64,000 bases of DNA from Rhodothermales bacterium (lineage in GTDB: Bacteria; Bacteroidota; Rhodothermia; Rhodothermales; JAHQVL01), in contig JAWKNW010000001.1 of assembly GCA_041391505.1 (NCBI GenBank), forward strand, positions 1 through 64,000, read 5' to 3'. Positions 1-9,103 of the stretch are shown here, in pieces. The position numbers and the translations under genes are program-made. The notes beneath the pieces are model-generated. The model was not told the DNA's origin and made no database searches. It saw nothing but the letters and a program-made list of their open reading frames with translations. Every line of letters starts with the position of its first letter. Within the stretch, counting starts at the first letter, position 1.

Positions 1-1
1 G

Positions 2-109
2 GAATATTGCCTGGATCTTGCGCGCAGGCTCGGCGCCCACGCCACGCTCCAGAAACCGTTCGTCAAAAAGGATCTGCTCGAAGCCGTGCGGATCGCTTCA
101 GGCGCGTGA
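2..109 (+). CDS. Response regulator receiver domain, C-terminal fragment
   Basis: Only the last 35 codons lie in the window; the gene begins to the left. The frame from base 2 to the TGA at 107-109 ends with LQKPF followed by an amphipathic helix (VKKDLLEAVRIASGA). This is the usual end of a CheY-like receiver domain: the conserved Lys-Pro of beta5/loop5, then alpha5. The stop follows the receiver helix at once, so the protein either ends with the receiver domain or carries it at the C-terminus of a hybrid kinase. The phosphoacceptor Asp is outside the window. It lies 139 bp upstream of the recombinase gene on the same strand. Confidence 0.6.
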   Translation, partial: EYCLDLARRLGAHATLQKPFVKKDLLEAVRIASGA

Positions 110-248
110 GCTACGTCGTGGAATGGAGTAAATCGACACACGGATGCCCATACGGCTTGCGCGGGAGCCGGTTTTGTGGTATATTCCCAAGCCTCATAAT
201 ATTACTTATAAAGCGTCGAACCTCTAAAATGGTCTTTATTGCCGGGAA
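110..248 (+). other. AT-richer intergenic stretch before the recombinase
   Basis: This 139-bp gap is clearly richer in A/T than the flanking genes, especially about 175-240, as expected of a promoter region. I see no exact TAnnTTTG box and no clear att-like core. It probably carries the recombinase promoter, but the elements cannot be assigned. Confidence 0.3.
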
Positions 249-1268
249 ATGCCTGTGAGCGAACATCACCCTCCATCCGCCCTGATCATCCCGGCGAAGC
301 CGGCCGGCGCCGAAGCTGTTTACGCGGCCATGGCGGACCCGGGCACCAATCTGCTCGCGGCTTTTCTGCACAAACACAGTAAGAAGAACACCGAGGTCAG
401 CTATCGCAACGACATCGCGCAGTTTTTCTCCTGGTCAGAAAATCCCGTCGATCCGCCGGAGCCCACGGATTTCGTCAACGCGCTTCAGGTTGGCGCCATA
501 ACCTTTTTGCACGCAAACGAATACCTGAGGACGCTTGAAGTCGAGCGCAAACTGAAGCCCAGCACGGTCGCCCGCAAAATCGCGTCGCTCCGTTCCTTTT
601 TCGATTTCTGTATTGCGCTGCAGATCGTCAACGCGAATCCGTTCAACAAACACACGCTCCGCACGGTCGCCAAACACAATCGCGATCAGATTCCCGTCTT
701 TCTGTCGGCTTCCGAGGCGCGCCGGCTGCTTGCGGCGACGAGCCTGGCCGGCGAAGCCGCCGTGCGCGACCGGGCGCTGATCCTCACGATGCTCCACACG
801 GTGATCCGGCGCAGCGAAGCCTCGATGATGAACGTCGAGCACATCCGTCCGGTCGGCGCGTTCTGGGTCCTCGACATACCGGCTTCCAAAAGCGGAAATA
901 AGTGGAAAAAGGTGCCGGCGCACGTCGTCGAGGAAATCGAGGACTACAAGAAGCACTACGACATCGTAAATGGTCCGTTATGGCGGAGCCTTTCCAATCG
1001 CAGCAAGCATGAGCGGCTGTCACCCGGAGCCATCTATCGCATGATCAAACGCACCGCTCGCCAGGCCGGCTTCCCGTCGACGATAGCGGACCGCATCGGC
1101 GCGCACACGCTGCGGCATTCCGGCATCTCGATCGCCCTGGAGAATGGCGCCACGATCCAGGAAGCCCAGGAGCACGCCGGCCACGCCAGCGTCGAAACCA
1201 CCATGATCTACGTCCACCGCCGCAACAAACTAGAAAAGAACGCGGCCGACAAGATTAATCTGGGTTAA
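249..1268 (+). CDS. Tyrosine recombinase (XerC/XerD-like integrase)
   Basis: A 339-residue site-specific recombinase. The N-terminal half (about 35-145) fits a SAM-like core-binding domain. The catalytic domain (about 150-330) has the recognisable residues: Arg at about 187 in IRRSE, a Lys in the KSGNKWKKVP beta-hairpin (about 214-221), HTLRH (His286/Arg289), GHAS (His312) and the nucleophile Tyr321 in TMIYVHRR. The family breaks and rejoins DNA through a 3'-phosphotyrosine, either for chromosome dimer resolution or mobile-element integration. The roughly 30 extra N-terminal residues and the TVIRRSE variant of the usual GLRxSE make a housekeeping XerC/D less certain. No phage, integron or att sequence is seen beside it. 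The stop codon sits inside the first 7-bp repeat of the array that follows. Confidence 0.85.
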   Translation: MPVSEHHPPSALIIPAKPAGAEAVYAAMADPGTNLLAAFLHKHSKKNTEVSYRNDIAQFFSWSENPVDPPEPTDFVNALQVGAITFLHANEYLRTLEVERKLKPSTVARKIASLRSFFDFCIALQIVNANPFNKHTLRTVAKHNRDQIPVFLSASEARRLLAATSLAGEAAVRDRALILTMLHTVIRRSEASMMNVEHIRPVGAFWVLDIPASKSGNKWKKVPAHVVEEIEDYKKHYDIVNGPLWRSLSNRSKHERLSPGAIYRMIKRTARQAGFPSTIADRIGAHTLRHSGISIALENGATIQEAQEHAGHASVETTMIYVHRRNKLEKNAADKINLG

Positions 1269-1355
1269 GGGGTTATGGGTTCAAGGATTTAGGTTCAAGG
1301 TTTAAGGGATATTTCAGGCCTTGAACATTGAACCTAAATCCTTGAACCCTTCTCA
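1262..1355. repeat. Inverted array of degenerate GGTTCAA heptamers between convergent genes
   Basis: Bases 1277-1307 and 1319-1349 are 31-bp arms of an almost perfect inverted repeat around an 11-base loop. Each arm is a run of 7-bp units: GGTTCAA, GGATTTA, GGTTCAA, GGTTTAA on the left, with the same phase and nearly the same units on the right. The recombinase stop (1266-1268) and the kinase stop (1353-1355) are in or directly beside the heptamers. The transcript would form a very strong hairpin from either strand, so it probably serves as a bidirectional terminator, but it lacks a clean U-tract. The same heptamer phase is seen at 11455-11580. Confidence 0.8.
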
Positions 1356-4300
1356 CCCCTCTTTCCCGAGCACGTTTTCCAGGGCATCGTATACCCGGGC
1401 GCGTGTGAAGGGCTTGGCGATATAGCCGTTGAAGCCACTTTTTATGAGCTGTTTCCGAATGGCGTCGATGGGCAAGGCGGAGACGGCCAGGACGGGCACG
1501 CTCTGGTACCCATCGAGCCGGCGCACATCGGCCAGGAGTTCGAAGCCCGACCGCGTGCCGCCCAGGTTCAGGTCCATGAGCATGACGTCGTATTCGTCCT
1601 GCTGCGCCTTCTGGAGCGCTTCGGTGGCATTCGACGTGACGGTCACTTCGTAGCGGTCGCGCAACAGGAGCAGCATGAGCTCCTGCGTATCCAGGTCGTC
1701 CTCGATGACGAGTACGCGTTTTTTGATCAGGCCGGCCGGTTGCTGCGACTCGCCAAAAACGGCTTTACCGCTGTCCTGGCTACCGATCGGCAGGCGCACG
1801 ATGAACTTCGAACCGACACCGAGCTGGCTTTCGACGCCGATGGTGCCGCCCATTTTTTCGCACAGGTGTTTGGCGACCGCCAGGCCGAGCCCGCAGCCGG
1901 CGTAGGAGCGCCCTTCGCCTTTCGTCTCCTGCGTAAACCGGTCAAAGATAAACGGCTTGAACGCATCGCTGATACCGATCCCGGTGTCGTCTACTTCGAC
2001 GCGCACCATGTCGGATTCCGTGCTCACGGTGATGGTCACCTCGCCGCGGCGCGTGAACTTGATGGCGTTGCCGATGATGTTGCCCACGACGCGGCGGAAG
2101 GCGGCCCGATCGAGATAGGCCTTCACGGGCTCCTTGATCACCATCTTCAGCGGGATATCGTACTGATCGGCCTGGGGCTTGAAGAGTTGCAGCAGCCCCT
2201 GGCATTCAAGCGTGATATCGATGAGTTCGATCGACAACTCATCCTGCTTTTCCACCCCTTCGTACGAAGCCATGCGCAGGATGGCATTGAGCGTCTCAAG
2301 CAACCGATAGCCGCTATCGCTGATGTAGCGGGCGAACTGCATGTCCTGTCCGCTCAGCTTGCTCGCCAGATGTTCGGCGAACCCGATCATCGACGTGAGC
2401 GGCGTGCGGATCTCATGGCTCACGTTGGCGAGAAAGGCCGATTTGGCGCGCGAGGCGTCGTCCGCGCCGTGCGCAACCAGATTCACACCGTACTGGCCGG
2501 CATGCCCCGAGATGTCCATCGCCATCGTCAGGGTCAGTTTCCGGTTTCTGCGGTCCTTGCCGAGCGATACGGAATGCAGCGCGAGCAACCGCGTGTCGCC
2601 GGACCGCGTGCGGATCGACACGCATTCGACTCCCTTTCGACTGTACTGCTCGGCCAACTTGGGATCCTTGAGCTGGATCCGCTGACCCCGCACGAGTTTC
2701 GTCCAGGCCGTCAGCGTCGTCGTCTCCCCCACCGGGTACGCCGACAGTTCGACCCAGGGTTTGTTCATCTCGAGAATCGTCCCCCCTTCCGCATGGAGCA
2801 GCATGGGATAGGGGCCGACGAGGATCAGACGCGCCAGTGCATCCTCGATGCCATCAACAATAACGGCATTATCGACTTTCTCCGCCCCGGCATCGGGCAC
2901 GGAGAGACGGATGCCCAGATTCCCGCGGGCCGCATCGTGACCTCTTCCTTCAAAGACGAGCTGCACGACGTCCAGCCGGCTTCCGTTGTATTCGAGATAC
3001 TGGACGCGAAGGGGGATATTCCCCAACTCGTGCGAAGGGATCACGACGGTCTCGACCTTCGCCGGGTCCCGTTCGAAAAATGCTTGCTGGATCGCCTTGC
3101 TGACACGCCGGCGGTAGACCGCCGGCAGCTGCTCGAGATAGTCGCGCTCCAGGTGAAAATGGCGCACCCTGAACAGCCCCTCGAAGTCGCCCGAGACATG
3201 CAGGATGTTGTTTTGCTCGTCGACCAACAGGCTGGGCGGCATGTAATGCTTGACGAGATGCTCCTGATGCAGACGCACCAGCGCCTGCGGAGCGACGCCG
3301 GCGCCCTGGATCAGCCCGTCGCCCTCAGCGGGCGCCTCCGAGCCTTTTCGGGGCGGATGTTCGCCGGCCGAGCCGGCATTGTCCATGCTGGGCACCGAAC
3401 GGATGGATTCAGCCAGGCCGGCCATGCCGTCGCTTTCGCTCAATGGACCGAAGGCATCGTCAAAAACAGACTCACCGGAACGCGGGCGCGCCGGTTTTTC
3501 ATGGACCGGTTTTTCATGGACCGGCTTATCAACGATCGACGACTCAACGACCGACGGCTCAACGACAGGCTGCTCAGCGATTGGCTGCTCAGCGGTCGAC
3601 GGCTCGGGCGTCGCTTCCGGTTCGTCGGGCTCCACGGCCCCATCAGACGCAGCCTGGGCCTCGGTGTCCTCAATCGGCGGCAGCGCCTCGAGCGAAACGG
3701 CCGGCAGATCGTCGGATGCTGCCGCTTCGGGCTCATCCGCGACCACCTCGTCCATTTCGTCGCCCAGCGCCGCATCCGGCATCGCCATGTCTGGATGGAG
3801 AGGATCCGGCGCCACCTCGTGCGGCTCGCCGCTGGAGACCGGCGCCATCGCAAAAATGTCTTCTTTATCCTTTCGCATCGCGCCCGGAATCTCGATGACC
3901 AGATCGGAATCCGGCTCCTCCTCCGAGACGACGTTGGCCGCAAACACGTGTCGGTTTTCTTCGCCGGCCATGACCGTACGCCGGGCTTCCACCAGATCCT
4001 CCGGCTGCAGGGTCAGCTCCGGAGGAAATACCGTTTCTTCGTCGAGCACTTCATCGAAGAAGTCCATGTCGCTCACCCGAGCCGAGGCGCTGTGGCGATA
4101 GATCTGGTGCACGTCGTCGACGGGTTCGAACGCCTGCGGCAAGCCATCCGCAAACTCCTTGTCGCCGAGGAACAGATACCCCTGCTGGCGCAGGGCGTGA
4201 TGGAAAAAGGAGATGATCTGCCCCTGGCTCTCTTTCTCGAGGACGCCCAGCAAATGACGGCAGGTGATCAGATCCAGCGTTTGGAAGGCGTGGTCGATCA

Positions 4301-4679
4301 GAACGTCATGCGTGGAAAACGACACCGCGTCGCGGACGGCCGGCGATACGATGTAGCCGTCGGGCTGGCGTATGAAGTACGTTTCGAGACACTGGCCGGA
4401 CATCTGCGCGCGGATCGTGTCGGGATATACACCGTGCCGCGCCACCCGAAGCGCCTCCTGATCGTTATCGCTCGCGAAAATCTTGATTTGAGGCGCCGCC
4501 TCCAGCCTGGAAGCGTATTCAAACAGGAGGATGGCGACCGAATAGGCCTCCTCACCCGTGGAGCAGCCGGCGACCCATACGCGGATGGTGTCGGCCGCAC
4601 TTCTGCCCTCAAACAGCGTGGGAATGACGTGCCTATCTAATGCCGCAAAAGCTTCGGGTACCTGAAAGAAGCCGGCCAT
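1353..4679 (-). CDS. Hybrid histidine kinase: CheR-like domain, PAS, HisKA, HATPase, receiver
   Basis: About 1108 residues, probably cytoplasmic since no membrane segment is seen. Order: a CheR C-terminal methyltransferase fold (about 1-215, SAM motif GCSTGEEAYS near 40); an acidic, low-complexity linker (about 230-440) with pentapeptide repeats; two degenerate PAS-like regions (about 470-590 and 620-735); HisKA with HEIRTPL (phospho-His near 753); HATPase with N box NIIGNAIKF, DTGIGI and GCGLGL; and a receiver with the acidic pair EDD near 988, Asp in MDLNL near 1035 and Lys in AKPF. The helical N-terminal CheR domain and any CheB domain are missing, and the usual CRNVLIYF stretch reads CRHLLGVL, so methyltransferase activity is doubtful and the module may only sense or bind. 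ATG at 4679 is preferred; an in-frame TTG at 4700 would add seven residues. A stop (TGA) lies just upstream, so no longer N-terminus exists. Confidence 0.88.
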   Translation of the reverse strand: MAGFFQVPEAFAALDRHVIPTLFEGRSAADTIRVWVAGCSTGEEAYSVAILLFEYASRLEAAPQIKIFASDNDQEALRVARHGVYPDTIRAQMSGQCLETYFIRQPDGYIVSPAVRDAVSFSTHDVLIDHAFQTLDLITCRHLLGVLEKESQGQIISFFHHALRQQGYLFLGDKEFADGLPQAFEPVDDVHQIYRHSASARVSDMDFFDEVLDEETVFPPELTLQPEDLVEARRTVMAGEENRHVFAANVVSEEEPDSDLVIEIPGAMRKDKEDIFAMAPVSSGEPHEVAPDPLHPDMAMPDAALGDEMDEVVADEPEAAASDDLPAVSLEALPPIEDTEAQAASDGAVEPDEPEATPEPSTAEQPIAEQPVVEPSVVESSIVDKPVHEKPVHEKPARPRSGESVFDDAFGPLSESDGMAGLAESIRSVPSMDNAGSAGEHPPRKGSEAPAEGDGLIQGAGVAPQALVRLHQEHLVKHYMPPSLLVDEQNNILHVSGDFEGLFRVRHFHLERDYLEQLPAVYRRRVSKAIQQAFFERDPAKVETVVIPSHELGNIPLRVQYLEYNGSRLDVVQLVFEGRGHDAARGNLGIRLSVPDAGAEKVDNAVIVDGIEDALARLILVGPYPMLLHAEGGTILEMNKPWVELSAYPVGETTTLTAWTKLVRGQRIQLKDPKLAEQYSRKGVECVSIRTRSGDTRLLALHSVSLGKDRRNRKLTLTMAMDISGHAGQYGVNLVAHGADDASRAKSAFLANVSHEIRTPLTSMIGFAEHLASKLSGQDMQFARYISDSGYRLLETLNAILRMASYEGVEKQDELSIELIDITLECQGLLQLFKPQADQYDIPLKMVIKEPVKAYLDRAAFRRVVGNIIGNAIKFTRRGEVTITVSTESDMVRVEVDDTGIGISDAFKPFIFDRFTQETKGEGRSYAGCGLGLAVAKHLCEKMGGTIGVESQLGVGSKFIVRLPIGSQDSGKAVFGESQQPAGLIKKRVLVIEDDLDTQELMLLLLRDRYEVTVTSNATEALQKAQQDEYDVMLMDLNLGGTRSGFELLADVRRLDGYQSVPVLAVSALPIDAIRKQLIKSGFNGYIAKPFTRARVYDALENVLGKEG
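3491..3610. repeat. 15-bp coding minisatellite (eight units) in the kinase linker
   Basis: Eight consecutive 15-bp units start at 3491, 3506, 3521, 3536, 3551, 3566, 3581 and 3596. The first two are identical and the others diverge progressively. On the coding (-) strand each unit encodes a pentapeptide such as PIAEQ, PVVEP, SVVES, SIVDK, PVHEK and PVHEK. Unit length is a multiple of three, so copy-number change would keep the frame and alter only the length of the flexible linker between the CheR-like and PAS regions. Confidence 0.85.
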
Positions 4680-4806
4680 TTGTATCTCGGGATGTACCAA
4701 AAGGGGCGCTACGTCGGTTTTGCAGATGGGTCAGACAAAATTCTCCCGCAAGAATTCGTCCGGTTTTGCCCGGTTCGGGCTTCAGTCGTCGACGATTTTT
4801 ACTTCG

Positions 4807-5766
4807 TCACAGATCGTCGCGCTCGCGTGAAGTGACAGAAAAATGCGTTCCGACATACACGTCCAATTGATGCGCCAGAAAAAAGGCCGTGCCATCCTCC
4901 ACGGTGCGCCGCCGGCTCTGGAGCCATCCCTCGAAATCCGCCCCCCGCAGCGCGGAATGCCCGCGCAATTCGTTTTCGTACCCGTCGAGCAGGGCCTGCA
5001 AAAAATTCCGCTCGTCGCGCGTAAGTCCCTGCGCATCGCTTCCTCCCACGACCCAGTCCGAACCGCCGGCTTTCATCTCGCGCACGGCAGGATGCCGGGC
5101 CAGCCAGTAGGCCACGTGCCGGCCGCAGCGGCTGCGTCTTGATTTTTCATCCCGCGCCCGGCGGGCATCAATGGACGCGTGATAGAGCGCCTCGATGCGA
5201 TCGTCCAGCGACTCATCCAACACCGGCAGCCACGCCGATACCCCGTCGAAGGTAATCGGAAAATAGCCCCCACCGCCGCCTTCGATGAGGGCAAGAAGGC
5301 GCGGCATCAACCGATCGATGTCGAACAGATCCAGAAAGGCCTGGCCGATTACCAGATCGAATCGCCGGCCGGCATGCCGATCGCAATAGTCGAACACATC
5401 CGCGATGACGATGCGGATCCGGACCTGCTCCCCCTCTTTCTCGAGTACGAACCCCTCTTCCCCCTCCTCCATCCGATACCCGCCCCGCTCGGCAAAGGCG
5501 CGCACTTCCGCCCGAAGCGCCTCTCCGTGACTGGGCTCAAGATCGACCACCTCGTAATGCAATAACGGCATATTGCAACACGCCAGGATGCGCTCGAGCA
5601 TGCCGCCGACGCCGGCGCCCAGTTCGAGCACTCGCACCGGGCGGTGCGGCCCACGAGGGGCCAGATGGCGCGCCGCGGCCTCCCAGACGCCGGCGTTGTA
5701 CGACCTCGCATCGATCGCCCGTTTCGCCAGCAGAAACGCGGAATAGCCGGTCTCTCCGTCTTTCAT
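4807..5766 (-). CDS. Class I SAM-dependent methyltransferase
   Basis: About 319 residues. A Rossmann methyltransferase core occupies roughly 35-190, with motif I VLELGAGVGG, an acidic residue after the second strand (VVDLEP), and a post-motif ADVFDYCD. A C-terminal region of about 110 residues (from SRRSRCG) has no motif I recognise and may set substrate specificity. The start at 5766 is chosen because its ATG overlaps the TGA of the PTPS-like gene by four bases (ATGA); the longer open frame to 5883 would lie within that gene. It is the last gene of the ABC/RibD/MDR/PTPS operon, which suggests methylation of a product of that pathway. The substrate is unknown. Confidence 0.8.
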   Translation of the reverse strand: MKDGETGYSAFLLAKRAIDARSYNAGVWEAAARHLAPRGPHRPVRVLELGAGVGGMLERILACCNMPLLHYEVVDLEPSHGEALRAEVRAFAERGGYRMEEGEEGFVLEKEGEQVRIRIVIADVFDYCDRHAGRRFDLVIGQAFLDLFDIDRLMPRLLALIEGGGGGYFPITFDGVSAWLPVLDESLDDRIEALYHASIDARRARDEKSRRSRCGRHVAYWLARHPAVREMKAGGSDWVVGGSDAQGLTRDERNFLQALLDGYENELRGHSALRGADFEGWLQSRRRTVEDGTAFFLAHQLDVYVGTHFSVTSRERDDL

Positions 5767-6155
5767 GCCGGCCCGGGCTCGGGCGCACGGGTATACGACG
5801 CCCAGGCCAGCTCGTCTTCCCAGATTCGCACCGTCAATTCGTGTAGCCGGTCCGTTTGAATCCGGCCCGCAAGTCCCTCGCAAAACAACCGCGCGAAGTG
5901 TTCGATGCTTGGATTCAGGCCCTCGAACTCCGGCAAATCGTTCATGGTCGCGTCCCGATAGCGGGCAATCAACGCATCCATCGCGCCCTTCACCTCGGTG
6001 ATATCGACCAGGCAGCCGTGTTCGTCGAGTTCAGGGGCTGCGAGATGGACTTCCACCGAAAAGACATGCGAATGCCATTCGTTCTCCGGTCCGCAGTCGG
6101 GCACGGTGAGAAAATGCTGCGCCACGAACGTGCGCTTGACCATCAATCGATACAT
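5763..6155 (-). CDS. 6-pyruvoyl-tetrahydropterin synthase / QueD-like protein with altered active site
   Basis: A 130-residue protein of the T-fold PTPS/QueD family, which normally acts on 7,8-dihydroneopterin triphosphate. The zinc ligands are recognisable: His in VAQHFL and the two His of HSH. The Glu near the C-terminus is kept (WEDE). Two catalytic positions are changed. The Cys four residues before HxH (CxxxHGH in QueD) is Glu here (ENEWHSH), and the LDHxxLN motif carrying the catalytic Asp-His reads YRDATMND, so the His is gone. A Glu replacing the Cys is known from PTPS-III enzymes that make 6-hydroxymethyl-dihydropterin; loss of the His is further divergence. It sits between the MDR dehydrogenase (31-bp gap) and the methyltransferase (4-bp overlap). 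Family is secure; the reaction is open. Confidence 0.82.
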   Translation of the reverse strand: MYRLMVKRTFVAQHFLTVPDCGPENEWHSHVFSVEVHLAAPELDEHGCLVDITEVKGAMDALIARYRDATMNDLPEFEGLNPSIEHFARLFCEGLAGRIQTDRLHELTVRIWEDELAWASYTRAPEPGPA

Positions 6156-6186
6156 AGCAGGGTGCCTCTGTGGTGCGTTGGGTCAG

Positions 6187-7212
6187 TCAGGGATACGTAA
6201 ACACGACCTGCAGGGCCTCGGGGTCCCTGCCGGCCAGGAGCGCAAAGGCATCACCCGCCGACGCGATGTCGAAACGATGGGTGATGAGGCGGGCGGGGCG
6301 CAGTTGCTCGATCGCCTCCCAGGCCAGCTCAAAACGCCGCATTTTGCTCCACCGCCCCGAAAGCCCCGGTGCGATATGGCTGACCTGGCTGCTGAGCAGG
6401 GTTTGCTTGAAACGGTGGAAGCGCGCGCCCAGACGGAGGACCTGCTCCCTTTCGCCATACCACGACCCGACGACGATGCGCCCGGTATAGCCGGCCAGCG
6501 CGATCGCCAGATCCAGCGCCGCCGGGTTGCCGCTGACCTCGATACACAGGTCGGCGCCGCCGGCGGGCGCGTTTTCGCCCGCGGCAACCGTCAGCGCCGG
6601 ATCGCCCGGATCCAGCGCGTGGTCCGCGCCGAGTTCGAGCGCCCATCGGCGGCGCAATGCCAGGTGATCCACCCCGGTGACCCGGACGGTCCGCGACGTA
6701 GCGAGCAGACCAACCACCAGCAAGCCGACGACACCCAGACCGGTGACGACAGTGCGCTCCCCGAGCAGCGGAGCCCCGTCGTGCACGAGGCCGATGGCCG
6801 TCTCCATGTTGGGGAGGAAAAGGGCATCTTCGTCGGATACCGACGGCGGGATGGGCAGCAGCGCCTCGATGGGCCCGTTGAACCGGTCTGCATGGGGCGC
6901 GAAAGCAAACACGCGCCGGCCGATCCATTCGCGAGGCACCGCCTCGCCGGCCGCTTCTACGACGCCCACGACCGCATAGCCGTACGAGAGCGGATACTGC
7001 ACCGGCTGCGTCAACACATCAAGCGACGTGTCCGCGGCGACGCCTTCGGCCACGCGCCCCCGATAGAACAACAGCTCCGTGCCGGCGCTGATCGCGGAGA
7101 GCCGGGAGCGGACGGACACCTCGCCGCGCGCCGGCGGCAGTAGCGGCTCGTCGTGCAAGGCTACGGTTTCCTTGCCGGAGAAGTAGAGGACGCGTCGGTC
7201 GAGCACGGTCAC
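6187..7212 (-). CDS. MDR-superfamily dehydrogenase lacking zinc ligands
   Basis: 341 residues with the medium-chain dehydrogenase layout: an N-terminal GroES-like domain (about 1-125) and an NAD(P)-binding Rossmann domain (about 135-280) with VTGLGVVGLLVVG. The usual catalytic zinc Cys (GxCGTD) is replaced by SAISAGTELL, and no structural four-Cys lobe is seen, so this is a zinc-independent member resembling the BchC-like group. The open frame extends to 8025, but that part is a shadow of the RibD-like gene. GTG at 7212 is chosen because it overlaps the TGA of that gene as GTGA, the same coupling used at the upstream junction. Its place between a pyrimidine-reductase homologue and a pterin-synthase homologue suggests reduction or oxidation of a shared small-molecule intermediate. 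Confidence 0.8.
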   Translation of the reverse strand: MTVLDRRVLYFSGKETVALHDEPLLPPARGEVSVRSRLSAISAGTELLFYRGRVAEGVAADTSLDVLTQPVQYPLSYGYAVVGVVEAAGEAVPREWIGRRVFAFAPHADRFNGPIEALLPIPPSVSDEDALFLPNMETAIGLVHDGAPLLGERTVVTGLGVVGLLVVGLLATSRTVRVTGVDHLALRRRWALELGADHALDPGDPALTVAAGENAPAGGADLCIEVSGNPAALDLAIALAGYTGRIVVGSWYGEREQVLRLGARFHRFKQTLLSSQVSHIAPGLSGRWSKMRRFELAWEAIEQLRPARLITHRFDIASAGDAFALLAGRDPEALQVVFTYP

Positions 7213-7993
7213 CTCGCGGCAGATGGTCCATGTGGCTCGCCCGGCTCCTCGCGCCAGTGGGGCGCCCCCTGTATCACGAGGTCGCGGCCGACCCAGAACA
7301 GATGCTGCGGCTCGATCCCCGGGAAAAGTCGCGTGCCGCGCTCTTCCGGGGCGGCAGCGGCCTGGCCCGAGAGCACGGTTTTGCCGGCCAGGAAACACAT
7401 CGACACGGTCACCACCACCGCATGCACCAGCCGTTCGCGCAAAAAACTGGCGATCACCCGGCTTCCGCCCTCCACCATCACCGCGCGGACACCGATTGAC
7501 CCGAGGTGCGCGAGGAGTGCGGGCAGGTGAACGTGCGCGTCGGGCGTCGCGGGGAAGCGGACCACCGCAGCGCCGGCTTGTTCGAGGCGGTAGGCCGCAT
7601 CCTCGCATCCCGCATCGGTGGAGGCGATGCAGGGCGTCGACGCTGCGGAGGTTATGAGTCGGGCGTCGGCCGGCGTGCGCAAGCGCGAGTCCAGCACGAC
7701 GGGACGCGGGCTCGGGCCGTCGACGAGGCGGGTGGTCAGTCGCGGGTTGTCGCTCAGGACGGTACCTACACCGACCAGGATCGCATCGTGGACGGCGCGC
7801 ATCGCGTGCGTCTGGACGGCCGCATCCCGGCAGCTGATCTGCATCGGCGTGCCGTTCGCGTTCGCGATCGACCCGTCCAGCCCCTGCGCGTAGCACAGCG
7901 TTACAAACGGAAGGGCGGACGTCGCGTGATGGGTCGCGATACGCGCTTTTAAGGCAGCCAGTGCGTCCGCTCCGTCCGACAGATGGGGTGTAT

Positions 7994-7997
<4 letters not shown>
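7209..7997 (-). CDS. RibD C-terminal-domain reductase (dihydrofolate-reductase fold)
   Basis: 262 residues matching the RibD C-terminal reductase family, which in riboflavin synthesis reduces the ribosyl side chain of a pyrimidine with NADPH. Recognisable are FVTLCYAQGLDGSIA near the N-terminus, the nucleotide-binding AILVGVGTVLSDNPRLT (about 75-90), RPVVLDSRLRTP, and VMVEGGSRVIASFL (about 180-195). There is no deaminase domain, so this is not a bifunctional RibD. The start is GTG at 7997, overlapping the TGA of the ABC ATPase gene (GTGA). Stand-alone homologues are often found in secondary pathways. Beside a PTPS-like protein and an MDR enzyme, it more likely acts on a pterin or pyrimidine intermediate than in riboflavin synthesis. 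Confidence 0.82.

Positions 7998-9103
<1,106 letters not shown>

Noticed and set aside
249..1355. Possibility that the recombinase marks a prophage, integron or integrative element
   Set aside because: No capsid, conjugation or cassette genes, no att duplication and no tRNA junction are seen within the window near it.
1740..4640. 966-codon open frame on the plus strand opposite the hybrid kinase
   Set aside because: Translation is rich in Arg, His and Asp without domain motifs, while the minus strand gives complete kinase and receiver motifs. It is a GC-rich shadow frame.
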